A DNA stretch of 43,482 bases from an uncultured bacterium (lineage in GTDB: Bacteria; Bacteroidota; Bacteroidia; Bacteroidales; Muribaculaceae). The stretch is from contig CAJMMT010000020.1 in assembly GCA_905214715.1 (NCBI GenBank), positions 1 to 43,482 of the forward strand. The letters are read 5' to 3'. Both the position numbers and the translations under genes were made by a program. Below the pieces are notes generated by a model. The model did no database searches, was not told where the DNA came from, and saw only the letters and a program-made list of their open reading frames with translations. The stretch's first letter is position 1, and every line of letters starts with the position of its first letter. Of this stretch, positions 1-8,924 are shown in pieces.

Positions 1-296
1 CTCCGCTGTTGGTTATATATTTTCATATATTCTTCTTGCTTTTGTTCGTCCCGGCGCGTTATGGTTGGAATCTTCGACGGGAAGCTTCCTTGACGGCCCG
101 GCCTGTCGGCCTTGCCGGAAGGTCCGTGTTCCCTTGTCTCTTATATCTCAACTCGGCTCGGCTTTCCCTCGGGGTTCGCCTCGCCGTCGCTGCTTCTTGT
201 CTTGTGGCAATCTTGTCAATGTTCGCTTGCGGGCTGCCTTACGACCGCCCCAATCCTGCCGTTACGCCGCTTTCAGATGGCGTTGTTTCCGGATTG
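1..296 (-). ncRNA. Possible rRNA operon leader, cut by left edge
   Basis: Read on the minus strand, this stretch starts just after a two-box promoter (303-334) and runs out of the window to the left. It is clearly richer in G+C than the AT-rich DNA behind the promoter and has no convincing reading frame. It contains a GAACATTGACAAGATTG segment, which resembles the boxA-like TTCTTTGACA region of Bacteroidetes rRNA leaders and spacers, and several short stems such as GGCCGACAGGCC. A strong promoter, an AT-rich upstream region and a long structured non-coding leader fit the start of an rRNA operon whose 16S gene would lie beyond the edge. The 16S itself is not in the window, so this is inference; it could also be a leader of another stable RNA. 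Confidence 0.4.
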
Positions 297-302
297 CGGA
301 TG

Positions 303-334
303 CAAAGTTATAGCCTTTTTCCCCTCCCCGCAAA
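303..334 (-). promoter_or_regulatory. Strong two-box promoter firing left
   Basis: On the minus strand a TTTG (334-331) is followed after exactly 20 bases by TAACTTTG (310-303), matching the Bacteroidetes primary sigma factor consensus TTTG and TAnnTTTG. The predicted start is near 296. The DNA behind it (335-478) is AT-rich, as in rRNA promoters. Confidence 0.65.
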
Positions 335-478
335 TATTGCGGCAAAAAAATTATGTTGTAGAACAAACTTTACCGCTATCCGGTTCATTCTGACACGGTT
401 ATTTTAGTGTTAAAAAATATTTACAAATGTTAGTAAAGCTTTATACTTTTATCCGGCTCACAAATGATAATCTTAACG
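335..478. other. AT-rich intergenic stretch with a 23-nt motif
   Basis: No gene is visible. The stretch lies between the leftward promoter and the end of the WG-repeat lipoprotein gene. It holds TTATGTTGTAGAACA followed by a TTTAC (351-373); nearly the same 23 nt recur at 10678-10700. The rest is A/T-rich. Confidence 0.5.
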
Positions 479-2209
479 CTATTCAAAATCTTCTGGCATC
501 TCTATCGACTCTTCTGCAGCTGCCGAAGAGTCGACAGCTTCAACCAAAGCTGTGGAAGAGGCCGCTTCTCCACTGACCATTGATTTTACAAGCTTCTCGG
601 TTTCAGGACTATATCGACCAATTCCGAGTTTGAGGTCATTACTCTTTTCGCCACTGGCTATCAAAGCAAGTAATTTTGCGGTCTTTAGCAGAGCTGCGCC
701 ACCTTTGTTTTCATATTTAGTTTCAACTACCTTGAAACCTTTCGCCTCAAGAGCCTTGACTACGGCTTTCACTCCATCTTCTCCTAATTCAGTTGTAGAG
801 TTTACTTCAATCGATACGCCATCAAGTTTCGATTGCGGATTCCAGGCATATTCAGTCTTACTCTGATAGGTATAATAATCATAGTCGTAATGATAGTCGG
901 CTATGTTTTCTGTAAATTCAGCACGCACAGTGAAATTATACCTATATCCGCTACCGGAAAGAGTGTCAAGCTCCACATTCTTGGTATATGTATAATTCTT
1001 CGGGGCAGTCAGAATTTTAGAAGGAGAAATTCCGATTGCGAGTTTTCCATAACCTTCTGCATTCACAAGTTCGGTTATACGGTCTGCCATTCCCTCCATT
1101 CCGAAATAATCGCTGTTCACACCGTTTCCTGCATATTGATAACTGCCGAAATCGGCGAATTCCGCATTTTTAATAGGCTTTCCATCAATGTCAAGAAGCA
1201 AAATTGTATTTTTCTCTTTGGCGAGAATACCGAATTTACCCACCGGATATGTGGTCTTGTAATCTTCAAGAGTGGCCAGGGTTTCATCCTTATCATTCCG
1301 TATGGTTGTCTTGTCATCGCTCTCACACAGGAAGTTTCCATTTTGAAGTATAAAAATGGAGTTATATTTGGCGCGAATCACAATCTCGTTATCCTTTCGT
1401 TTCATGACTCCCCAGCCGTCGCCATCTGAGAAAGAATAGTAGGTATCGTCATATTGACCGACCATTTTGACTTTAGAGGGACATTTTGTCATCTCTCCCT
1501 TTTTGTCCGCGAAAACTATATGGTCATTAGGGTCTGACAATAGAATATATCCTTTATCGTAGGCAGTGCGAATCGGAGTCCAGTCTGCCTTAAGGGTAAA
1601 GACAGTCTCTCCTTTCTTATTGATCACGCTGGCTTTATCCTCTATGCTTACGCAAGCGAGACCATCGGAAAAATCCCCGGAAGTATTATATTTAGGCTCT
1701 ATTACGACTTTACCGTTTTTATCTACGAACCCGATTAGACCATCCTCATTTGTAACAGCAAGCATGCCATCAGAATATCCGGCATTCGCGCTGACGATCT
1801 CCTTGCCTTTTACAGGTTGGAGTGTAAATTTCTCGTTGCCATTTTCATCGATAACGGAAATTCTACTTTTGGGTCGTACTATTGGCACGAGTCCTTCGTT
1901 CATAAAACCTACACCATAAAGGTTATCGCAATTCTTTACAAGTTCCGGGCGATCACCTACTTTATAGAGAGAAATCCCTTCGCCTTCCGCCACACTGAAG
2001 AATCCATTGATTACGAGTGACGGCTGTTGCTTGAACTCCCCATCATACAATATGCCGCCATCGGGAGACATAAAACTCCAGTTACCGCCGCTCTCGGTCT
2101 GAACGGGGAAATAGTCGACCATATCATCAGCCGATTCGCTCTTGGAGCAACCGGCCACCAACAAGGCTACGGCAAATGCCGTTGTAGTGAAGATTGAAAA
2201 TTTTTTCAT
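479..2209 (-). CDS. WG-repeat lipoprotein
   Basis: The product is a 576-residue predicted lipoprotein. The chosen start gives MKKFSIF, a hydrophobic stretch and the lipobox LLVAGC followed by SKSES; an in-frame ATG 14 codons upstream would spoil the signal peptide. The body carries several WG-type (KWG) repeats, for example DGLIGFVDKNGKVVIEPKY and DGWGVMKRKDNEIVIRAKY, which form beta-propeller-like folds that usually bind other molecules. The last 30 residues are Ala/Ser/Glu-rich and probably disordered. It lies 52 bases downstream of a TonB-domain gene on the same strand, so the two may be co-transcribed. It should sit in the cell envelope. The binding partner cannot be read from sequence. 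Lipoprotein and WG calls are firm. Confidence 0.85.
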   Translation of the reverse strand: MKKFSIFTTTAFAVALLVAGCSKSESADDMVDYFPVQTESGGNWSFMSPDGGILYDGEFKQQPSLVINGFFSVAEGEGISLYKVGDRPELVKNCDNLYGVGFMNEGLVPIVRPKSRISVIDENGNEKFTLQPVKGKEIVSANAGYSDGMLAVTNEDGLIGFVDKNGKVVIEPKYNTSGDFSDGLACVSIEDKASVINKKGETVFTLKADWTPIRTAYDKGYILLSDPNDHIVFADKKGEMTKCPSKVKMVGQYDDTYYSFSDGDGWGVMKRKDNEIVIRAKYNSIFILQNGNFLCESDDKTTIRNDKDETLATLEDYKTTYPVGKFGILAKEKNTILLLDIDGKPIKNAEFADFGSYQYAGNGVNSDYFGMEGMADRITELVNAEGYGKLAIGISPSKILTAPKNYTYTKNVELDTLSGSGYRYNFTVRAEFTENIADYHYDYDYYTYQSKTEYAWNPQSKLDGVSIEVNSTTELGEDGVKAVVKALEAKGFKVVETKYENKGGAALLKTAKLLALIASGEKSNDLKLGIGRYSPETEKLVKSMVSGEAASSTALVEAVDSSAAAEESIEMPEDFE

Positions 2210-2261
2210 GAGTATTTTATATGAAGTGATTGAAAAACATACCATCCACATATGTGGATGT

Positions 2262-3290
2262 TCAAGATAGTCTGAAGTTAACAGGGAGAGTGAAATATGA
2301 TCTTACCACGACTCCATTATTTTTCGCCGGAGTCCACTTGCCAAGAGACTTTACCACTCTGATAGCTTCCTTGTCAAGTTCCGGAGACACACCCTTGACA
2401 ACCTCCACCTGGCCGACAGAACCATCTTTTTCTATTACCAACTTAACTATCACACGTCCCTGGATGCCATTCTCTTGCGCCATAGCAGGATACCTGAGAT
2501 TTTTAGCGATGCTCTGCATGAGAGCTGCCATTCCTCCGGGATATTCAGCCTGTTGTTCTACGGATGAATATACTTCATTGCCACCACCATCGCTTCCGGC
2601 TTTCGGGTTACCCTGACTCTCTTCAGTAATGGGTATTTCGGACTCGTCGGTCAGTATATCGGACAATGAAAATTTCTTTTTCCCTTCTTGGGCTATGACA
2701 AGAGAAGGTGTTTCATCAGCAACGATTTTCTGTGTGGGATTTTCAAAATATCGGATATCGCAGGTTTCGGTTTCAGACTGTTCCGGAACACCGTTTCTGA
2801 AGACGTTCGCGCGCCTACTGGTCCAGTTTCCGTACTTATCCTTCTCGTAGTCAGAGAAAGTCATAGTATAGGAAAACGACTTATTATCGTTTCTTCTGAC
2901 TGTCACCTCATCACGGATTACATCTCCGCCGCTATTGAAGAAATACTTATGTATCTCAAAGAAACTTTGGGTCGAGCCATATGAAAAGAAGTCGGGAGTT
3001 TTAGACGCTCCATCAAATTCCCAGTTATAAAAGCGGGTGCCTTTTACATCCGGTGTGCTTGCCTGAGTCGGTCGGTTGAAATAATCTCGTTCTACCGCAA
3101 CATTGTCATCTTTAAGGAATAACCATTCTCCATCCTCATTGAAAAGAATCGGTTCGTTAAAGCCGATTTTCGCCTTGGTATACGTAGCTGATTTTACCGG
3201 ACCGCTAAGGAAAAACAGTCCTCTCTCGTTTTCAGCGACGGCTGACAACCCGATAAGGGCCATCAGCGCAGACAATATTATTTTTTTCAT
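2262..3290 (-). CDS. Exported protein with TonB C-terminal domain
   Basis: The product has 342 residues. A signal peptide (about 1-19, ending SAVAEN) is followed by a region of about 220 residues that I do not recognise and that mentions no known motif, then a typical TonB C-terminal domain (about 250-342) with YPGGMAALMQSIAKNLRYP, GRVIVKLVIEKDGSV and YFTLPVNFRLS. Unlike true TonB there is no N-terminal membrane anchor or Pro-rich spacer, so it is unlikely to energise outer-membrane transporters by itself. Many Bacteroidetes envelope proteins use this domain as a protein-binding module. A two-box promoter lies upstream at 3368-3397, and the WG-repeat lipoprotein gene follows. Confidence 0.8.
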   Translation of the reverse strand: MKKIILSALMALIGLSAVAENERGLFFLSGPVKSATYTKAKIGFNEPILFNEDGEWLFLKDDNVAVERDYFNRPTQASTPDVKGTRFYNWEFDGASKTPDFFSYGSTQSFFEIHKYFFNSGGDVIRDEVTVRRNDNKSFSYTMTFSDYEKDKYGNWTSRRANVFRNGVPEQSETETCDIRYFENPTQKIVADETPSLVIAQEGKKKFSLSDILTDESEIPITEESQGNPKAGSDGGGNEVYSSVEQQAEYPGGMAALMQSIAKNLRYPAMAQENGIQGRVIVKLVIEKDGSVGQVEVVKGVSPELDKEAIRVVKSLGKWTPAKNNGVVVRSYFTLPVNFRLS

Positions 3291-3367
3291 TTAATCAGTC
3301 AAGTATAAGAAAGTGTTTGAATGAGGTGAGCATCCCCATATAAAGGGGTATAGATGAATCAACTCTA

Positions 3368-3397
3368 CAAAATTAGCAAATGTTTGCATAAAACAAA
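3368..3397 (-). promoter_or_regulatory. Promoter for the TonB-domain gene
   Basis: Minus-strand TTTG (3397-3394) and TAATTTTG (3375-3368) are 18 bases apart, close to the usual 19-20. The predicted start near 3361 leaves a leader of about 70 nt before the ATG at 3290. Confidence 0.5.
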
Positions 3398-3422
3398 ATC
3401 CGCATGCAAGGAAATCCTGTTT

Positions 3423-4910
3423 TCAGAACTGAAAATAGATAAAGGGAGCCACTTCCGAACTCATGAATTCTATAACAAGCTGAACTACAACGACGAATAC
3501 CATCAGTTTAACCAACCATGGCGATTCCACATATAATTGCTGACAACGGTCAGCCCATCGCTGAGGTACAAAATGGAATACTATCAAGGCTCCCATCATC
3601 ACAGACCATTCCGGGCGTATGCTGAAAAACTGGGGTATCTGATTCCATTCGAAATCAACAAAAATGTTACCTATTATCAAAACGGACTGCTCGAAATCCG
3701 CAGCACGGAAAAATACCCACAATAAGGACACATAGATAAAAGTAATAAGCCAAAACAGAAACTGAGTAAAGAAATTATCAGGTATCTTCTCAAGCCAAGG
3801 TTTCGACGCTTTATGAACCGCAAGTCCTATACCGTGCATAGCTCCCCAGAATACGAATTTCCAAGCGGCCCCATGCCACAGACCTCCGATAAGCATGGTC
3901 AGGAAGTTGTTTACATATGTACGCACCACCCCTTTGCGGTTTCCACCGAGAGGGATATATACATAATCGCGCAACCATGATGAAAGAGAGATATGCCAGC
4001 GTCGCCAGAATTCCGTAAGATTTTTGCTCTGATAAGGGGAATCGAAGTTTATGCCAAGCCGGAAGCCCATCATGAGAGCAAGTCCTATAGCCATATCGGA
4101 ATACCCTGAGAAGTCGCAATAAATCTGCATGGTGTATCCAAGCACACCCATAAGTGTCTGCACTCCGGTATACAGTTCGGGATCGTTGAATATCAAATCA
4201 TTATACTGAGCTATATAATCGGCGATCACCGCTTTCTTTACGATACCGATTATTATCAGCCACAAACCACCGTATATGTCAGCCCTGCTTGCCCTGCGGT
4301 TTTCCTTTACCTGAGGCAGGAAGTAATCCGCCCTTACGATCGGTCCGGCTACAAGCGCCGGGAAAAAAGAGAGGAAAAACAGGTAGTCGAGCCAGCTTTC
4401 AGTAGGAGTGATTCTCTTCTTATAGACATCCACCACATAGCTGATACTCTGGAACGTATAGAATGATATGCCCACAGGCAGAATTATATCAAGCGGCTGG
4501 AAGTTACCCTTCACCATTTGATTCCAATTCCACATGAAGAAGTTGGCATATTTGAAATATCCAAGTATGGAAAGGGATATGAATATGGAAAGCCACATCA
4601 GAGCAAGACGCCCACCTCTGCGTTCGGTTGCATGTATGGCTCTGGAAAGCAACCAGTCTATCAATGAAGTACCGATAAGCATCAGGAAAAACAATCCTGA
4701 GCTTTTGTAATAGAAATATAGCGAAAAGCAGACCACGAACACAATCATCTTGGTCCGCGATTTCTTCAGCAACGCATAGACCGGCAGAAAAAATATTGCA
4801 AGCAGCCAGAACAGGCCCGATGAAAAGAGCATCGGGGCTTTGGGATCGTAAAGCAGCATATCCGCCACATTGCGGACCATATCGAATGAATGTGAAAAAA
4901 GTTCTTCCAT
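3423..4910 (-). CDS. MBOAT O-acyltransferase (AlgI/DltB-like)
   Basis: The product is a 495-residue polytopic membrane protein of the membrane-bound O-acyltransferase family. It has about ten hydrophobic segments, the family block RRWHISLSSWLRDYVYIPLGG and the catalytic-histidine block GGLWHGAAWKFVFWGAMHG. Such proteins pass acyl groups, usually acetyl, across the inner membrane to an extracytoplasmic glycan. Its ATG directly follows the TAG of the SGNH gene, so the pair is translationally linked, as AlgI is with AlgJ or DltB with DltD. It is the last gene of an apparent mutS2-SGNH-MBOAT operon. The acceptor (peptidoglycan, capsule or other glycan) cannot be deduced, because no polysaccharide locus is nearby. 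Confidence 0.9.
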   Translation of the reverse strand: MEELFSHSFDMVRNVADMLLYDPKAPMLFSSGLFWLLAIFFLPVYALLKKSRTKMIVFVVCFSLYFYYKSSGLFFLMLIGTSLIDWLLSRAIHATERRGGRLALMWLSIFISLSILGYFKYANFFMWNWNQMVKGNFQPLDIILPVGISFYTFQSISYVVDVYKKRITPTESWLDYLFFLSFFPALVAGPIVRADYFLPQVKENRRASRADIYGGLWLIIIGIVKKAVIADYIAQYNDLIFNDPELYTGVQTLMGVLGYTMQIYCDFSGYSDMAIGLALMMGFRLGINFDSPYQSKNLTEFWRRWHISLSSWLRDYVYIPLGGNRKGVVRTYVNNFLTMLIGGLWHGAAWKFVFWGAMHGIGLAVHKASKPWLEKIPDNFFTQFLFWLITFIYVSLLWVFFRAADFEQSVLIIGNIFVDFEWNQIPQFFSIRPEWSVMMGALIVFHFVPQRWADRCQQLYVESPWLVKLMVFVVVVQLVIEFMSSEVAPFIYFQF

Positions 4911-5714
4911 CTACTTATTCAGAGCCTTAAGGAAAACCACATTGGGTGCGACTTTACCTAATGAATCGGAAGGTATCTCGGCAAGAATAGGATGAGACGA
5001 TTTCGGCATCCACCGCATTAGACTGTCTATCCATAATGCCGATGCATCGCGTGTAGGATGCACATGGTCTTTCTTGCGCTTTAATTCTATGCCTGCCGAA
5101 CGGAAAAAGGAACCGGGACGGCACTCTGACGCAATCATGTCGTTTATACCGAAGTCCTCCTTCCAGTTCGGGGGGCCGATCCACACATATGGAAGGTCGC
5201 CGACCATGTCGAGTATCTTCCTTACATCCGGTCGGCGGCTTTCGGGGTGTTTCAGATATAATTCGTTACTACCAAGAGATATAAAGACAAATGTTGCGTC
5301 ATACTCCTTAATGAAATGAGTAAGCGTGTCTGATGCCGACCATATCCTCGTGTTTGAAGAATCCCAGTTCACCGCATGGAATGTATGGCCGTTCTGCTTT
5401 GCATATTTACTGAGTCTGTACGCCAGATTCAATGTCATTGAATCGCCTATCAGCAATATTGACTGAGGACAGGTATCGGTCTCCACCGGTTTAGCGTTAA
5501 ACAGTTCCATCGCATTGACCACATTCAGAGAATCGGCATCCGATACACTGTCGTCACGCTCTACAGATGTAAGCATCTCCTTGAAAGGAGCCTTCTTGGC
5601 ATGCCAGTTGCCTATAACCAAATCGCCTTCGGCAAATGAATAGCATAAGAATCCGACAAGCGCCAGCGACAATAACAGCCACAAACCTATATATGGCGAT
5701 TTATTCGAGCTCAT
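4911..5714 (-). CDS. SGNH-fold esterase/acyltransferase partner of MBOAT
   Basis: The product has 267 residues. One N-terminal transmembrane segment (about 10-29) anchors it facing the periplasm. SGNH blocks are visible: GDSM with the nucleophilic Ser (ILLIGDSMTLNLAYRL), ISLGSNEL in place of block III, and DHVHPT near the end giving the Asp-x-x-His pair. It therefore probably transfers or removes an acyl group on a glycan. It begins eight bases after mutS2 and its stop codon abuts the MBOAT start, so it is likely the periplasmic half of the acyl-transfer system (compare AlgJ/AlgX, PatB, DltD). Substrate unknown. Confidence 0.85.
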   Translation of the reverse strand: MSSNKSPYIGLWLLLSLALVGFLCYSFAEGDLVIGNWHAKKAPFKEMLTSVERDDSVSDADSLNVVNAMELFNAKPVETDTCPQSILLIGDSMTLNLAYRLSKYAKQNGHTFHAVNWDSSNTRIWSASDTLTHFIKEYDATFVFISLGSNELYLKHPESRRPDVRKILDMVGDLPYVWIGPPNWKEDFGINDMIASECRPGSFFRSAGIELKRKKDHVHPTRDASALWIDSLMRWMPKSSHPILAEIPSDSLGKVAPNVVFLKALNK

Positions 5715-5722
5715 TTTTCCCT

Positions 5723-8182
5723 TTACTCAAGATCTACTACCGTTATTCCGGCACCTCCGAAACGCACATCCTCATCCGCATATTTCTTCACAGATGGATT
5801 TGCGTCAAGTTGCTGCCTTATAAGTGTTTTCAGGATTCCATGTCCTGTACCGTGCAATATTCTCAACCGCGAAGCGCCGAATTGGACGGCATCGTCAAGG
5901 AAATATGTTACCGCCTGCAAAGCTTCGTCTGCCCTCATTCCTCTCACATCTATCTCCTGCTTGAAATTGAGCTGGCGCTGACGCATGGCGTCGCTCGTCG
6001 CGCCTCCTATGACTGAAGTCTGGGTCAGGGCAGAAGGCTTGGGAGCCTGCGCGGCTCTGAGCTTCGATAGCTCCACATAAGTACGTAACCCACCGAAAGC
6101 GACCTCCGCTTTTTTCCCGTTGATCGCCAATATCTTCCCCGCTACTCCTCCGTCTGCCATCTTCACATAGTCCCCCACAGCAAGCGGACGTGCCGGCTGT
6201 TCCGTTACCTTGGGCTTTTGCTGACGGCTCGCTTTGGACTTATGGCGTTGGGCACGCAATATCTCGGGTACATCTCCCCCGTTTTCTTTACCCTCTTTTT
6301 CAAGTTCCGCCTTATATTCTTCCAGTTGCCGGCGCACTTCCCGGGTGCGTTCCTTCTCGGCTTCCGCCGTCTTTATATCACGGATAGTTTTCTCGATGCG
6401 GGCATTAGCCCCTTTCATCAGCTCGCGGGCCTCATGGCGCGCTTCGTTGAGAATGTCTGAACGCTTGCGACGAAGATCGGCCGATTTCTCTTCATACTGA
6501 GCCAATAACGCATCGAGCTTGTTCTCCTTTTCCTTCACGGCCTGGCGTTTGTTGGCCCAATAACGACGGTCGCGGGCTATATCGAGAAGATACCTGTCGT
6601 TATTGACATAATCGCTGCCCACTATTTCTTTGGCAGCCTCGACCACTTCGAAAGGGAGACCGGTCTTGCGCGCTATCTCCAGAGCGAAACTGCTTCCCGG
6701 CGAACCGACCGAAAGCTGAAACGTGGGCTGCAGATGCTGACGATCATACAGCATGGCGCCGTTCACGAATCCTTCGGCCTCGTCGGCAAACGATTTAAGA
6801 TTCTGATAATGGGTAGTAACAACACCGAAACAACCGCTGTCGCCAAGTTTCTGCAATATCGACTGGGCGAGAGCCCCGCCTATCTGCGGCTCGGTTCCCG
6901 ACCCCATCTCGTCGGCCAATATCAGAGTTCTTTTGTCGGAATTGCCCAGGAATACTTTCATGTTACGCAAATGCGACGAATAAGTACTAAGATCATTCTC
7001 GAGCGATTGTTCGTCGCCTATGTCGGCAAACATATTCCTGAACACCCCGATATGCGAGTTGGAGTACATGGTGGGCAACATGCCGCATTGTGTCATGTAT
7101 TGTATTATACCCACGGTCTTAAGGCACACCGATTTACCTCCGGCATTAGGCCCCGATATTATGAGTATCCGTTTCTTCCCGTCAAGTTGGAGGTTTAAAG
7201 GCACCACCTCTTTGCCGGCCTTGCGCAAAGCCATAAGCAGAACCGGATGTACGGCGTGATACCAGTCTATCTCCGGATTATCCTCTACAACGGGAAGCTC
7301 TCCCCCTACTTCGATTGCGACGGCGGCCTTCGCCTTTATGAAGTCAAGTATACCGAGATAGCGGCATTCATCGGCGATTGCATCTATCTCCGGTCTTATG
7401 ATATTGGCCACGCCGATAAGTACAGCCACAACCTCGCGGTGCTCTTCAAGCGAGAGCTCTCGCAGACGGTTCGAGGCTTCCACGACCTCAGCCGGCTCTA
7501 TATATACGGTTTTGCCGGTAGCCGACTCATCGTGTACTATGCCTGTGAGCTGACGTTTTTTCTCAGCCGGAACGGCAATTACCATCCGGCCGTCCCGCAA
7601 CGACGGTTGGGCATCACGACTCACTATTCCCGCGTTCTTGGCTTTGTCCATAACTCCGCGCATGGCGGACTGAATCGAGCCGGTCGCCGATCTTATGGAA
7701 CGTCTTACCTGATACAGACCGTCGGAAGCATTGTCTTTCACTTCTCCGTGACGGTCCACGCATCTGTTTATTTCCGCTACTATATGACTGAATCCGGCCA
7801 GATGACCGAAAAGATTATCAAGTGCCGGTGTGGCTGAATCAGACCCCCCCTTGGAAAAGAATTTTCCTAACTGGGCCAGCGTATCGAGCATGGATCCTAA
7901 CTTATACAAAGAGTCGGCCGGAAGGAAATTCCCTTCGGCCCTAAGCTCGGTCAGCCAAGGTGCCACATCATATATGACACTTCCCGGTACCGACGCGCCC
8001 TCTTTAACAAGAGAAACCATCTCGGCTGTCTGTTTAAGCCGACGTCTCACTTCCTGAGGATCGCCCGAAAATGACATGGAGGCGGCAAGCTCTCTTCCAG
8101 AATGGCTTCCGCATTTCTCTGTAAGTAATGATCTGAGAGTGTCAAATCCTATTTTTGACTCGAAATCTGCTGGATATATCAC
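5723..8182 (-). CDS. mutS2: Endonuclease MutS2
   Basis: The product has 819 residues from a GTG start giving VIYPADFESKIGF, where MutS2 homologues begin. An ATG 28 codons upstream exists, but a -7 promoter box at 8240-8247 lies between the two, which favours the GTG. The ATPase core has Walker A GPNAGGKS (near residue 344) and Walker B LILADEMGSGTEP; a long charged coiled coil follows, then a C-terminal Smr nuclease domain (about 735-819) with IDVRG and LHGTGHG. There is no MutS mismatch-recognition domain. MutS2 acts on branched DNA and on collided ribosomes. It appears to be the first gene of an operon with the SGNH and MBOAT genes, an unrelated pairing. Confidence 0.95.
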   Translation of the reverse strand: MIYPADFESKIGFDTLRSLLTEKCGSHSGRELAASMSFSGDPQEVRRRLKQTAEMVSLVKEGASVPGSVIYDVAPWLTELRAEGNFLPADSLYKLGSMLDTLAQLGKFFSKGGSDSATPALDNLFGHLAGFSHIVAEINRCVDRHGEVKDNASDGLYQVRRSIRSATGSIQSAMRGVMDKAKNAGIVSRDAQPSLRDGRMVIAVPAEKKRQLTGIVHDESATGKTVYIEPAEVVEASNRLRELSLEEHREVVAVLIGVANIIRPEIDAIADECRYLGILDFIKAKAAVAIEVGGELPVVEDNPEIDWYHAVHPVLLMALRKAGKEVVPLNLQLDGKKRILIISGPNAGGKSVCLKTVGIIQYMTQCGMLPTMYSNSHIGVFRNMFADIGDEQSLENDLSTYSSHLRNMKVFLGNSDKRTLILADEMGSGTEPQIGGALAQSILQKLGDSGCFGVVTTHYQNLKSFADEAEGFVNGAMLYDRQHLQPTFQLSVGSPGSSFALEIARKTGLPFEVVEAAKEIVGSDYVNNDRYLLDIARDRRYWANKRQAVKEKENKLDALLAQYEEKSADLRRKRSDILNEARHEARELMKGANARIEKTIRDIKTAEAEKERTREVRRQLEEYKAELEKEGKENGGDVPEILRAQRHKSKASRQQKPKVTEQPARPLAVGDYVKMADGGVAGKILAINGKKAEVAFGGLRTYVELSKLRAAQAPKPSALTQTSVIGGATSDAMRQRQLNFKQEIDVRGMRADEALQAVTYFLDDAVQFGASRLRILHGTGHGILKTLIRQQLDANPSVKKYADEDVRFGGAGITVVDLE

Positions 8183-8239
8183 TATAGAAATCCGTTTTAA
8201 ACCCTTCCTACGAATTCCGGCAATCACCGAAATAGCTTG

Positions 8240-8247
8240 CAAAGATA
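8240..8247 (-). promoter_or_regulatory. -7 box for mutS2
   Basis: Minus-strand TATCTTTG fits TAnnTTTG; no good -33 box is seen. It lies 58 bases before the GTG start at 8182 and inside the longer open frame, which supports the shorter protein. Confidence 0.45.
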
Positions 8248-8280
8248 ACACGTTTTTCGCAATCACATACCCCCCGACAT

Positions 8281-8321
8281 GAAAAATAAGTGGGCCGATA
8301 CATCAATTGTATCATGCCCAC
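8281..8321 (-). terminator. Intrinsic terminator after tpx
   Basis: Arms GTGGGC/GCCCAC (8290-8295, 8316-8321) and an inner GATACA/TGTATC (8297-8302, 8308-8313) form a hairpin followed on the minus strand by TTATTTTTC. It separates tpx from mutS2. Confidence 0.75.
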
Positions 8322-8349
8322 ATATAAAGAAGGTGATTTTCTGACCCGA

Positions 8350-8847
8350 TTAGCCGAGCAGTTTCTTTACAAACTCATAATCCGGCTCTTTTGTGATCTC
8401 ATCACATAGGGAAGTGCCTATAACTTTCCCCTCCTTGTCGATTACCACAAGCGAGCGTGTGTAAAGGCCTCTGAGAGGGCCGTCTGCGATCTCTACACCA
8501 TAGGTCTTGCCGAAATCCGAACGGAAGCCGGAACCTGTGGTTACATTCTTTATGCCGTTTATGGTGCAGAAACGGGTTGCAGCAAACGGAAGGTCCATCG
8601 ATACGCAAAGCACAACCGTATCGGGCAGTTCCGACACCTCCTTGTTGAAATGCCTTACCGACATAGCGCAGACCTCGGTATCGAGACTCGGGAAAATATT
8701 GAGGACAACCCTCTTTCCTTTGAAATCTTCAAGCTTGATATCATTAAGTTCCTGCCCGGTAAGGACAAACTCGGGAGCGGCTTTGCCTACTTCCGGAAGC
8801 GAACCCGCAATCTTGACAGGATTACCCTGAAAATGTACTGTTTCCAT
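8350..8847 (-). CDS. tpx: Thiol peroxidase (atypical 2-Cys peroxiredoxin)
   Basis: The product has 165 residues, starting METVHFQGNPV, which lines up with E. coli Tpx; an ATG two codons earlier is also possible. Peroxidatic Cys is in PSLDTEVCAMS and the resolving Cys in ATRFCTING, the classical Tpx spacing. It reduces hydrogen peroxide and alkyl hydroperoxides in the cytoplasm using thioredoxin. It is a single gene with its own terminator, next to a universal stress protein gene, so both may serve stress defence. No clear promoter box was found in the 70 bases upstream. Confidence 0.95.
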   Translation of the reverse strand: METVHFQGNPVKIAGSLPEVGKAAPEFVLTGQELNDIKLEDFKGKRVVLNIFPSLDTEVCAMSVRHFNKEVSELPDTVVLCVSMDLPFAATRFCTINGIKNVTTGSGFRSDFGKTYGVEIADGPLRGLYTRSLVVIDKEGKVIGTSLCDEITKEPDYEFVKKLLG

Positions 8848-8924
8848 AATCATTATGTTTTTTAAGAAATCACCATTAGTGCTTACTTATAACAATCCCA
8901 CAAATGATAAGTTCAGGTAACTAT

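Noticed and set aside
9..407. Open frames of 60-132 codons on the plus strand at the left edge
   Set aside because: They overlap in several frames, have Arg/Cys/Ser-rich composition, and lie opposite a minus-strand promoter and probable leader RNA.
833..1429. 198-codon plus-strand frame
   Set aside because: Antisense to the WG-repeat lipoprotein; no signal, motif or promoter.
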